Positions 1 through 6,464 of a DNA stretch of 12,487 bases are shown here, piece after piece. Position 1 is the stretch's first letter. Each line of letters starts with the position of its first letter. Below the pieces are notes generated by a model. That model worked only from the letters and a program-made list of their open reading frames with translations, searched no databases and was not told the DNA's origin. Source of the stretch: JAFGSZ01 sp964492185. GTDB taxonomy: Bacteria > Bacteroidota > Bacteroidia > Bacteroidales > UBA10428. The stretch spans positions 1-12,487 of the forward strand of contig CAZBJH010000104.1 in the NCBI GenBank assembly GCA_964492185.1. The letters are read 5' to 3'. A program made the translations under genes and the position numbers.

Positions 1-228
1 ATGAAACCCTCATCATTAAGGAATTTAATTTATATAATACAAAGACAATAGGACATGAATATTTACTAAGAACTTATTACGCGAGAGCGAAGCGGTTACA
101 TTCGTTTTCAAATTTTTAATTACTTTTTTATCGAATAATTACAAAATTTTAAACGAATGAAACAAAAAATAAGTACATTTATTTAAATAGGTAGGATACA
201 GGCATTTCTTTTTTTTTGTTTTCTTTTT
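1..228. other. AT-rich upstream intergenic region
   Basis: I see no convincing gene here. A 16-codon frame opens at position 1 and stops at 49-51, but it could as easily be the tail of an upstream gene as noise. The stretch is AT-rich, contains one clear inverted repeat (99-107 with 151-159) and ends in a T-rich tract just before the ATG of the sigma-54 activator. I found no clean TAnnTTTG -7 element, so the promoter of the downstream gene is not identified. Confidence 0.5.
99..159. repeat. 9-bp inverted repeat upstream of sigma-54 activator
   Basis: CATTCGTTT at 99-107 is the exact reverse complement of AAACGAATG at 151-159, separated by 43 bases. Beyond the perfect arms, AAATTTT tracts on each side allow imperfect extension. 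No T-run follows the right arm directly, so it does not look like an intrinsic terminator. It could be a pair of half-sites for a regulator, or part of the leader RNA of the gene at 229. The role is unknown. Confidence 0.4.
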
Positions 229-2619
229 ATGCCCAAACAGAAATTAACCAAACCCGAAGAACGAAAGGTTATTGAGCTGGAAGCTCAAGTGGATAAATTG
301 TACAATTTAGTTGGTTTAAAGAAGATAATTGCACAATTATCTGCAAAATTTATCAGCCTCTCCATAGACGAGATCGATCAGTATATAGGTCAGGCATTAA
401 ACGAAATATCGCAATATTTAGGTATTGAACGAAGTGTTCTGATAGAATTTTCCGGCACGGGAAGTGGCTCGGCAATATCTTATTCTTTCAGGGAAAAGGG
501 AATAGTCAAAGCCAGTGAATTATCAGTAAAGAACGAATTGCCCTTGTTTTACAGTATATTAAGCCAGGGAGAACTTTATTACTTTGAACGAATTGATGAA
601 CTGCCTGATAATGCTGTTCATGAAAGGCAATACTGTGAAAGTTCGGGCATAAAATCAAACTTCAGTGTTCCATTGAATATTTCCGGCAGGGTGATTGGTT
701 TTTTAGGATTTTCGACTTTGAATTATATTAAATCATGGACACCCGAAGAGGTTAGGAATCTGAAACTTATATCCCATGTAATAGCTAACGCTCTTGCAAG
801 GAGAAATGCACATTTCGCGTTGAAATCTGAAGAGGAAAAATTCAGTCTTGTTGCCGATAATGCCCCTATTTTATTATCTCATATCGATACCCGTTTCAGA
901 TATGAATATCTGAACAAACATTTTAAACGTTTGCTTGGCATTGATCCGGACACGGCAACAGGGCATACAATAGGGGAAATTTTTGGAAGGCATACGGAGG
1001 CCAATATAAAAAGAGCTGTAATGATGCTTCCGAAGCAGTCACCGGCTACCTTTGAAAATGAATTAATGCATAATAGCGGTCATTCAATATATACTTACGG
1101 GCAGGTTATCCCAGATGTTAATAATCAGCATAATATTACTGGATATTATCTGATCGAGATGGACATTACCATGTTAAAGAAGACCGAAAAAGAGCTTAAA
1201 CAATCGGTTCTTGAACTAAGTGATGAGAGGTTTAAACTTTTCGAAGCACAAAGGATATCACATCTCGGACACTGGGACTGGGACCTGGAGACGAACGGAC
1301 TGAAATGGTCTGATGAAATTTATAGAATATTCGGTTTGAAGCCCCAGGAATTTGAGGCCACATATGACGCGTTTTTACTTCGCGTGCATCCTGATGACAG
1401 GGATAAGGTTGTCAAAGCAGTTGATTCTGCCATTAAACATAATGAACCTTATAATATTGACCATCGCATTATATTGCCCGGCGGCAGTGAAAGGATAGTG
1501 CATGAACAAGCATCCATCAAAAGGAACAGGGAGGGAAGGGCTGTCCATATGCTGGGTACGGTGCAGGATATAACTAGGTTGAAACACATACAGTTACGAC
1601 TTAAGGAGGCCAATGATGAAATTAGCCGGTTGAATGAAAAGCTTGCAAGTGAGAACTTATATTTAAAGAAAGATATTAAGCTGAGCCGCCATCATACAAA
1701 TATTATTGGTGAAAGCGAAGCAATTAAAAAGGTATTGTCACTTATTGAGCAGGTGGCAAATTCGGATACGACTGTATTAATACAGGGAGAAACAGGTGTT
1801 GGAAAAGAGCTTGTTGCCAATGCCATACATATTATGAGCAAAAGAAAAGACCGGGCTATGGTAATTGTTAATTGTGCTTCCCTGCCTGCATCACTCATTG
1901 AATCAGAGTTGTTCGGACATGAAAAAGGTGCTTTTACAGGTGCCTATTCACGATTAGCCGGCAGGTTTGAGATTGCTAATGATTCTACTATCCTGCTCGA
2001 TGAAATTGGTGAACTTCCATTGGAAATGCAGGTAAAGCTATTGAGGATTATCCAGGAAGGTACATTCCAGCGTATTGGCAGCACGAAAACATATCATACC
2101 AATGCCCGTATCCTTGCTTCAACCAATCGTGATCTGGCGCCTGCGGTGAACGAAGGGCGTTTTCGACAGGATCTTTATTACCGGCTGAATGTATTCCCTG
2201 TCTATGTACCTCCGCTACGTGAGCGAAAAGAGGATATATCACTATTGGTAACATCTTTTATAGATGAGTTTAACACGAGCATGAGAAAAAATGTCGGTTC
2301 GATACCAAAAAAGAGCCTTGAAAAACTGACACAATATGCATGGCCGGGAAACATTCGTGAACTGCGTAATGTAATTGAACGGTCAATGATACTGAGTTAT
2401 GGAAAATCACTTCAATTATCCTTTATGGAAGATACCAGCCGGAAACCAGGCAAGTTCATCTCTCTCGATGAAATGCAACGTCTACACATTATGAAGGCGA
2501 TGGAATTGTCGGGAGGAAAAATCAGCGGCCCGGATGGCGCGGCAGATATTTTAGGGGAGAATCCCACCACCCTGCGGTCGAGAATGGACCGGCTGAAAAT
2601 TCATTATAAAAAGTCATAG
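229..2619 (+). CDS. Sigma-54-dependent transcriptional activator with GAF and two PAS sensor domains
   Basis: This is a 796-residue enhancer-binding protein that should use ATP hydrolysis to open promoters bound by sigma-54 (RpoN) RNA polymerase. The order is an N-terminal GAF-like domain (about residues 30-190), a first PAS (205-320), a second PAS of the PAS_3 kind (343-455), a coiled-coil linker (455-485), the AAA+ module (490-730) and a Fis-type helix-turn-helix (about 755-796). Visible AAA+ motifs are Walker A GETGVGKE at 520-527, the sigma-54-contacting loop GAFTGA at 567-572, and Walker B LLDEIG with D591/E592. All are intact, so it should be active. There is no phosphoacceptor receiver domain, so it likely senses a ligand or redox state directly, in the manner of FhlA/NifA-type regulators. 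The ATG at 229 is the only sensible start, and no Shine-Dalgarno is present, as usual in this phylum. Its target promoter was not found in the window. Confidence 0.93.
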   Translation: MPKQKLTKPEERKVIELEAQVDKLYNLVGLKKIIAQLSAKFISLSIDEIDQYIGQALNEISQYLGIERSVLIEFSGTGSGSAISYSFREKGIVKASELSVKNELPLFYSILSQGELYYFERIDELPDNAVHERQYCESSGIKSNFSVPLNISGRVIGFLGFSTLNYIKSWTPEEVRNLKLISHVIANALARRNAHFALKSEEEKFSLVADNAPILLSHIDTRFRYEYLNKHFKRLLGIDPDTATGHTIGEIFGRHTEANIKRAVMMLPKQSPATFENELMHNSGHSIYTYGQVIPDVNNQHNITGYYLIEMDITMLKKTEKELKQSVLELSDERFKLFEAQRISHLGHWDWDLETNGLKWSDEIYRIFGLKPQEFEATYDAFLLRVHPDDRDKVVKAVDSAIKHNEPYNIDHRIILPGGSERIVHEQASIKRNREGRAVHMLGTVQDITRLKHIQLRLKEANDEISRLNEKLASENLYLKKDIKLSRHHTNIIGESEAIKKVLSLIEQVANSDTTVLIQGETGVGKELVANAIHIMSKRKDRAMVIVNCASLPASLIESELFGHEKGAFTGAYSRLAGRFEIANDSTILLDEIGELPLEMQVKLLRIIQEGTFQRIGSTKTYHTNARILASTNRDLAPAVNEGRFRQDLYYRLNVFPVYVPPLRERKEDISLLVTSFIDEFNTSMRKNVGSIPKKSLEKLTQYAWPGNIRELRNVIERSMILSYGKSLQLSFMEDTSRKPGKFISLDEMQRLHIMKAMELSGGKISGPDGAADILGENPTTLRSRMDRLKIHYKKS

Positions 2620-2666
2620 AAGCCGGCTCCGGCATTTACGATATTTCGCAAAGTCTGCACACGGCT

Positions 2667-2696
2667 CATCCGGATTTGTAATCCGGATGTTTTTTT
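2667..2696 (+). terminator. Intrinsic terminator of sigma-54 activator gene
   Basis: A perfect 10-bp stem, CATCCGGATT (2667-2676) with AATCCGGATG (2680-2689), has a TGT loop and is followed by seven Ts (2690-2696). It lies 48 bases after the stop codon at 2619. An outer pairing of ACGGCTC (2661-2667) with GAGCCGT (2716-2722) spans the whole hairpin. Confidence 0.88.
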
Positions 2697-2941
2697 ACCC
2701 TACTCCATGCAGATGGAGCCGTTGTTACGCGAAGCCCACTTTCTTTAAAACCAGCATGGAGTTTTGCAGTAGCGGGACCCGTCTCAGAAAAATCGCGTAC
2801 GATTTCAAGGAATGTTTTCGTCGCGGGGGCACTGGAGGAACCCTGTCCGAGCGACGACGAAGGAGGAGTGAGTTTGGGTTCCGCGGGGAGAAAACCTTCC
2901 GTAGTAAATCAAGCGATTTTTATGGAACGGTGACCTTTTTG

Positions 2942-2972
2942 CCTACTTTTTGGGTGGCAGCCAAAAAGTAGG
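2942..2972. repeat. Perfect 12-bp hairpin
   Basis: CCTACTTTTTGG (2942-2953) and CCAAAAAGTAGG (2961-2972) are exact reverse complements around a 7-base loop. There is no T-run after either end, so it is not an ordinary terminator. It abuts a second perfect hairpin immediately downstream. Confidence 0.85.
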
Positions 2973-2997
2973 TCGAACTGCCTTGCAGGCAGTTCGA
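2973..2997. repeat. Perfect 11-bp hairpin
   Basis: TCGAACTGCCT (2973-2983) pairs exactly with AGGCAGTTCGA (2987-2997) around a TGC loop. It begins on the base after the preceding hairpin ends, so both strands would carry two back-to-back stems. This is typical of the tip of a palindromic repeat unit and not of a single regulatory site. Confidence 0.85.
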
Positions 2998-3128
2998 AAC
3001 CCGGTCAGCGGGAAGCAATTAAAAACAATACTTTTCAATATAATACCCGTTTAGCAAATCCACTATGATTATTCCTTATAGCTAAAAAAACGAACACTTT
3101 TAATAAAAAAAATTTATAAATAATTAAA

Positions 3129-3161
3129 TACGATATATCGTATACGGTACGATATATCGTA
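3129..3161. promoter_or_regulatory. Tandem identical palindromes, putative operator
   Basis: The 14-base perfect palindrome TACGATATATCGTA occurs twice, at 3129-3142 and 3148-3161, separated by 5 bases (19 bases centre to centre, roughly two helical turns). The sites sit in AT-rich DNA about 125 bases upstream of the ECF sigma gene. Exact duplication of a dyad with near-integral helical phasing is what one expects of a dimeric repressor or activator binding cooperatively. The cognate regulator is not recognisable in the window. The sequence is reminiscent of sites proposed for PadR-like regulators, but that is only a recollection. Confidence 0.55.
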
Positions 3162-3286
3162 AAAATATTAATGTCTTTTGAAATATCATTGCAAGGGTAA
3201 GAAACAGATAAACAGGAAAATACGTAATTTGGTACGGGCTTTGACTATTGTTTTAAACATTTAATAGAAATTTAAAATTTGTGCTT

Positions 3287-3790
3287 ATGACTACGATGGA
3301 ATTTAATACTCAGTTGGCACGGCTTGGTGACAATCTTCAGAAATATGCCGTGAGCCTTACCATGAATAGTGAGGATGCCAAAGACCTTGTTCAGGAAACA
3401 TATTTCAAAGCAATTGCAAACAAAGATAAATTTGAAGCAGATACCAACCTGAAAGCATGGACCTATACAATTATGAGAAACACTTTTATTAATAATTACA
3501 GGAAAAAGGTCAAAAACAATACAGCATATGATAACACGGAAAACCTTCATTTTTTAAACCGTAAACAGGATTCGGGATATGTTGCACCTGAGGTCAGGAT
3601 TCAGGCTGAAGAAATTGAAAACAGAATTGCAAATCTTGATAAGGATTACGGAATTCCGTTTTCAATGCATGTAAAAGGATATAAATATAAAGAAATAGCC
3701 GATCATCTGGGATTGAAGATAGGTACAGTAAAAAGCCGCATTTTCTTTTCAAGAAAAAAGCTGATGCAATCACTTAAGGATTATGCATAG
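3287..3790 (+). CDS. ECF-type RNA polymerase sigma factor
   Basis: This is a sigma-70-family, extracytoplasmic-function-type factor of 167 residues with only regions 2 and 4, as usual for the group. Region 2 includes DLVQETYFKA and the LKAWTYTIMRNTFINNYRK helix, which bind core enzyme and the -10 element. Region 4 is the C-terminal helix-turn-helix YKEIADHLGLKIGTVKSRIF, which reads the -35. I take ATG 3287 as the start. An in-frame GTG at 3281 and an ATG at 3296 are alternatives, and homologues I remember start near MEF at 3296. No anti-sigma gene or outer-membrane transducer lies beside it, so this is an orphan of the small stand-alone type common in Bacteroidota. It may be controlled at the transcriptional level through the palindromes upstream. 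Promoter specificity cannot be read from the sequence. Confidence 0.92.
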   Translation: MTTMEFNTQLARLGDNLQKYAVSLTMNSEDAKDLVQETYFKAIANKDKFEADTNLKAWTYTIMRNTFINNYRKKVKNNTAYDNTENLHFLNRKQDSGYVAPEVRIQAEEIENRIANLDKDYGIPFSMHVKGYKYKEIADHLGLKIGTVKSRIFFSRKKLMQSLKDYA

Positions 3791-3857
3791 GATGACCGGG
3801 AGTTAGTTGAACAGAGTTTAAACAATATAGGGATTTAACTGGCATGTAAACATATCT

Positions 3858-3865
3858 TATTTTTG
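3858..3865 (+). promoter_or_regulatory. Bacteroidetes-type -7 element
   Basis: TATTTTTG matches the phylum's TAnnTTTG -7 consensus and would start transcription near 3872, about 43 bases before the ATG at 3915. No good TTTG -33 element is seen at the right distance, so this is a partial match. Confidence 0.4.
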
Positions 3866-3914
3866 TGTGTTTATATGCTTATCCGGGTGCTGACAAATTT
3901 TATCTGAGTGCATA

Positions 3915-4748
3915 ATGTTGCAAAAAAACAGGAAAGTCAATGTAAATGAGATAAACTTTAATGTCATTGTTAAGGGAAGTGGTGATGCTGTAATACTTCT
4001 GCATGGTTTTGGTGATACGGCTAATGTGTGGCATAATCAGATCGATTATCTTGTTGTTGCCGGTTTTAAAGTTATTGCTCCCGACCTGAGAGGTTTTGGG
4101 GGTACTGATGCACCGGAATGGAAAGAGAACTATGAGATTGAAAAGCTGGCTTCCGATGTGAAAGGCCTTGCGGATGAATTCGGAGTTGATGATTTTCATT
4201 TGGTAGCACACGGATTCAGTACCATAGTAGGATGGTACCTTGCAGAGCATTATCCTGAAAAGCTTAAATCAATGGTAATTATTTCTATGGGGCATCCGGG
4301 TTCCTATGAGGATGCCGGTATCGAGCAGTTGCAGAAGGGATGGTACCGTTTTGCATTTTTATTGCCGGGAATTGCCGAAAAACAAATATCATTAAATAAT
4401 TGGGAAGTATTAAGAAAACTGTTTGGTAATCACAGGCAGGTTAAACAAATAATAAAAAATATCAGTCGTTCAGGACGGATAACTTCTGCTATGAACTGGT
4501 ACAGGGCAAATGTAATTCCCTTATATACGGGTGAGTTTCCCGGGTTGGCCATTCCTTTACTCGGATGCTGGGGTGAACATGATCCGGTTTTTCTTGAAGA
4601 ACAAATGAAGAACACAAAAAAATTCAGCAATGGCAAATGGCATTATGTGAAAATTGAAAATGCCGGTTACTGGCCACAGTTGGATCGCCCCGATTTATTA
4701 AATAATCTGATAGGGGATTGGATTACATATAAATATGCCAATAAATAA
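3915..4748 (+). CDS. Epoxide-hydrolase-like alpha/beta-hydrolase lacking catalytic residues
   Basis: This 277-residue alpha/beta-hydrolase fold protein has the layout of the epoxide hydrolase/haloalkane dehalogenase branch: the oxyanion-side HGFG at 30-33, DLRGFGGTD at 57-65, a cap domain with WYR (143-145) and NWYR (194-197, the usual place of a lid tyrosine), and the acid-loop motif GEHDPVF with D223. Family members carry Asp in the nucleophile elbow, H-D-W-G. Here residues 99-102 read H-G-F-S, which places Gly100 at the nucleophile position. The catalytic histidine, normally in G-H-W, is Tyr252 in AGYWPQLDRP. Two of the three triad residues are therefore gone while the fold and cap motifs remain, so a hydrolase reaction by the usual mechanism is unlikely. 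A binding or regulatory role is possible. No signal peptide is seen, so it is probably cytoplasmic. It converges on ilvC, 77 bases away. Confidence 0.85.
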   Translation: MLQKNRKVNVNEINFNVIVKGSGDAVILLHGFGDTANVWHNQIDYLVVAGFKVIAPDLRGFGGTDAPEWKENYEIEKLASDVKGLADEFGVDDFHLVAHGFSTIVGWYLAEHYPEKLKSMVIISMGHPGSYEDAGIEQLQKGWYRFAFLLPGIAEKQISLNNWEVLRKLFGNHRQVKQIIKNISRSGRITSAMNWYRANVIPLYTGEFPGLAIPLLGCWGEHDPVFLEEQMKNTKKFSNGKWHYVKIENAGYWPQLDRPDLLNNLIGDWITYKYANK

Positions 4749-4750
4749 TA

Positions 4751-4784
4751 AAGGATATTATCGCGCGAAGGCAATAATATCCTT
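4751..4784 (-). terminator. Terminator between convergent ilvC and hydrolase genes
   Basis: AAGGATATTAT (4751-4761) pairs exactly with ATAATATCCTT (4774-4784) around a 12-base GC-rich loop. On the minus strand the hairpin is followed by a T-rich tail (TTTATTATTTATT). On the plus strand the tail is A-rich. It therefore most likely ends the ilv operon, about 42 bases past the ilvC stop, and may also halt plus-strand transcription weakly. Confidence 0.6.
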
Positions 4785-4825
4785 ATAAAGAAATAATACT
4801 GTCATTTTCGTTACAGCAATAATAA

Positions 4826-5872
4826 CTATTTTATCGGCCTTAATTTACGTACCTGTGCTCCTGCATGCCATAGTTCGGATTCCCGCATTTCCTTCAGTTC
4901 TTTCTCAAGCAGCTCCCTGTAGTTGGATCTACCTGTAGATTCCAGTACGCGTTCGGTTTCTTTTCCCGTTTTCACCTTGTCATACAGTTCTTTAAATACC
5001 GGAAGGGTTGCCTCTTTAAATTTAGGCCTCCAGTCAAGGGCACCCCGTTGAGCAGTTGCACTGCAGTTGGCATACATCCAGTCCATGCCGTTTTCGTCCA
5101 CCAGCCGGATAAGGCTTTGTGTTAGCTCTTCAACAGTTTCGTTAAATGCCTCACTTGGTGAATGGCCGTTTTCCCTTAATATCTGGTACTGGGCATCCAT
5201 AATACCCGCGAGGGCTCCCATAAGAACTCCCCGTTCGCCTGTAAGATCCGAATAAACTTCGTTTTCGAATGTGGTAGGGAATAAATATCCCGAACCAATA
5301 GCAATTCCCAGTGCCACTGTACGCTCTTCGGCTTTTCCCGTATAATCCTGGAAGACCGCATAACTTGAATTGATGCCTGCACCTGCAAGAAAATTCCTTC
5401 TTACACTTGTTCCTGATCCTTTTGGGGCTACCAGGATAACATCGATATTTTTTTGGGGAATAACCCCGGTTTGTTCTTTATAGGTAATTGAAAATCCATG
5501 TGAAAAGTACAATGCATCTCCTTCCTTAAGGCATGGCTCCAGTAAAGGCCATACAGCACGCTGGGCTGCATCTGAAACCAGATACTGAATTATTGTTCCT
5601 TTCTTTGCTGCCTCTTCAATGGGAAAAAGTGTTTCACCGGGTATCCAGCCATCTTTTACTGCCCTGTCCCAGTCGGCCTTAAAATCCCGCGATTGTCCTA
5701 TGATTACATTGATGCCGTTATCTTTCATGTTCATTGCCTGTGCCGGACCCTGAACACCGTAACCGATAACAGCCACTGTTTCGTTCTTAAGTGTTTCCTT
5801 TGCTTTTGATAGTGAGAATTCTTCGCGGGTAACAACTGTTTCGTCAACACCGCCGAAATTAATTTTAGCCAT
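4826..5872 (-). CDS. ilvC: Ketol-acid reductoisomerase
   Basis: The 348-residue enzyme converts 2-acetolactate or 2-aceto-2-hydroxybutyrate to the dihydroxy acid by Mg-dependent alkyl migration and NADPH reduction, the second common step of valine/isoleucine synthesis. The Rossmann motif GYGVQG is at 37-42, with a QSR coenzyme-selecting loop at 60-62 that suits NADPH. HGF at 125-127 and LVAPKGSG near 147-154 follow. Metal ligands are visible as D209 and E213 (SDLTGERG) and E245 and E249 (FNETVEEL), with the standard 4-32-4 spacing. By length this is a single-knotted class I enzyme. Stretches such as GINSSYAV, SPSEAFNETVEE and RGALDW resemble, from memory, yeast Ilv5 more than typical short bacterial forms. 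It is the last gene of the operon, 33 bases after ilvN. Confidence 0.98.
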   Translation of the reverse strand: MAKINFGGVDETVVTREEFSLSKAKETLKNETVAVIGYGVQGPAQAMNMKDNGINVIIGQSRDFKADWDRAVKDGWIPGETLFPIEEAAKKGTIIQYLVSDAAQRAVWPLLEPCLKEGDALYFSHGFSITYKEQTGVIPQKNIDVILVAPKGSGTSVRRNFLAGAGINSSYAVFQDYTGKAEERTVALGIAIGSGYLFPTTFENEVYSDLTGERGVLMGALAGIMDAQYQILRENGHSPSEAFNETVEELTQSLIRLVDENGMDWMYANCSATAQRGALDWRPKFKEATLPVFKELYDKVKTGKETERVLESTGRSNYRELLEKELKEMRESELWHAGAQVRKLRPIK

Positions 5873-5905
5873 AATAATTGATTTTAATTTATTATTTTTT
5901 TTGAT

Positions 5906-6448
5906 TTAATTATTTGATTGTTCTTCATCTATCGCTTGTAGGAAATTGCTAAACAATTCCTGGCTAAGCTTGGTGATGGCAATTCGTCCCGACCGGGTAA
6001 ACTGTTTCACCCCATACTTACTGAGTTGTTCAAAAAGTTCCTGGGTTTCTTCCTTATGTCCGGTTTTTTCAATAACCGTATACTCATTTGTCACTTCAAG
6101 GATCCGTGCATTATGTTTACGAATGGTTGTTTCCAGTGTGGTGCTTTCGAGCAGAGCTTCAGTCGGAACTTTGTATAAGGCAATTTCCTGATGAATGACC
6201 TCTTCATCGGGATGATAAAAAGCTTTTAGCACCTCAACCAGCTTTTCGATCTGTCGTACCACTTTTTCTACTTTTTCTTTTGTTTCTTTAACAACGATTG
6301 TAAATTTATGTATGCCGGGGATTGCCGATTCGGATACAGTAAGGCTTTCTATATTGACATGCCTCCTGGTGAAAATGATGGTAATCCTGTTTAACAAACC
6401 AATATGGTTTTCCGAAAATGCAGTTATTGTGTATGTTTGTATCATCAC
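5906..6448 (-). CDS. ilvN: Acetolactate synthase regulatory (small) subunit
   Basis: This 180-residue partner of IlvB activates the catalytic subunit and makes it sensitive to end-product inhibition. An N-terminal ACT domain (about residues 5-80) contains ENHIGLLNRI and RHVNIESLTV. N14, G17 and N32 have the same spacing as the valine-binding residues N11, G14 and N29 of E. coli IlvH, so valine feedback is expected. The second half (about 90-170) matches the C-terminal ACT-like domain of the family. It is somewhat longer than the roughly 160-residue enteric IlvH. ATG codons at 6448 and 6445 are equally good starts. It lies 16 bases downstream of ilvB, which fits co-translation with its partner. 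The symbol ilvH would be equally acceptable. Confidence 0.95.
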   Translation of the reverse strand: MMIQTYTITAFSENHIGLLNRITIIFTRRHVNIESLTVSESAIPGIHKFTIVVKETKEKVEKVVRQIEKLVEVLKAFYHPDEEVIHQEIALYKVPTEALLESTTLETTIRKHNARILEVTNEYTVIEKTGHKEETQELFEQLSKYGVKQFTRSGRIAITKLSQELFSNFLQAIDEEQSNN

Positions 6449-6464
6449 TTATGTTTTTAATGGT

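Larger units (their letters stand above)
2701..3010. repeat. Hairpin-dense structured element, probable interspersed repeat
   Basis: This 310-base stretch is visibly richer in G and C than its flanks and is packed with exact inverted repeats: CTCCAT/ATGGAG (2703-2718), ACTCCATGC (2702-2710) with GCATGGAGT (2754-2762), AAATCG/CGATTT around a 4-base loop near 2800, GGAACCC with GGGTTCC in the 2830-2882 area, and two long hairpins listed separately at 2942-2972 and 2973-2997. A 94-codon frame crosses it (2687-2971), but it starts inside the terminator's T-tract and encodes an Arg/Ser-rich, low-complexity product, which argues against a gene. Similar GC-rich palindromic stretches recur between genes in Bacteroidota genomes, in my memory, so a dispersed non-autonomous element is the best guess. 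A structured RNA is the alternative. Confidence 0.45.

Noticed and set aside
2687..2971. A 94-codon plus-strand frame through the structured element
   Set aside because: It begins inside the terminator and its T-run, the product is Arg/Ser-rich without domain-like patterning, and the DNA is explained by nested inverted repeats.
2942..2997. Adjacent hairpins considered as a CRISPR repeat or integron-like site
   Set aside because: There is no regular repeat-spacer periodicity, no cas or integrase gene nearby, and the two stems differ in sequence.
3270..3281. Possible -7 element TAAAATTTG before the ECF gene
   Set aside because: It has three bases instead of two between TA and TTTG and would give an almost leaderless transcript, so it is too weak to call.
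3313..3330. TTGGCACGG-like sigma-54 promoter match
   Set aside because: It lies inside the ECF sigma coding sequence and lacks the TTGC half at the right spacing.
5302..5320. GCAA-N6-GTGCCA, a reverse-strand sigma-54 promoter look-alike
   Set aside because: The spacer is one base too long and the site is within ilvC.
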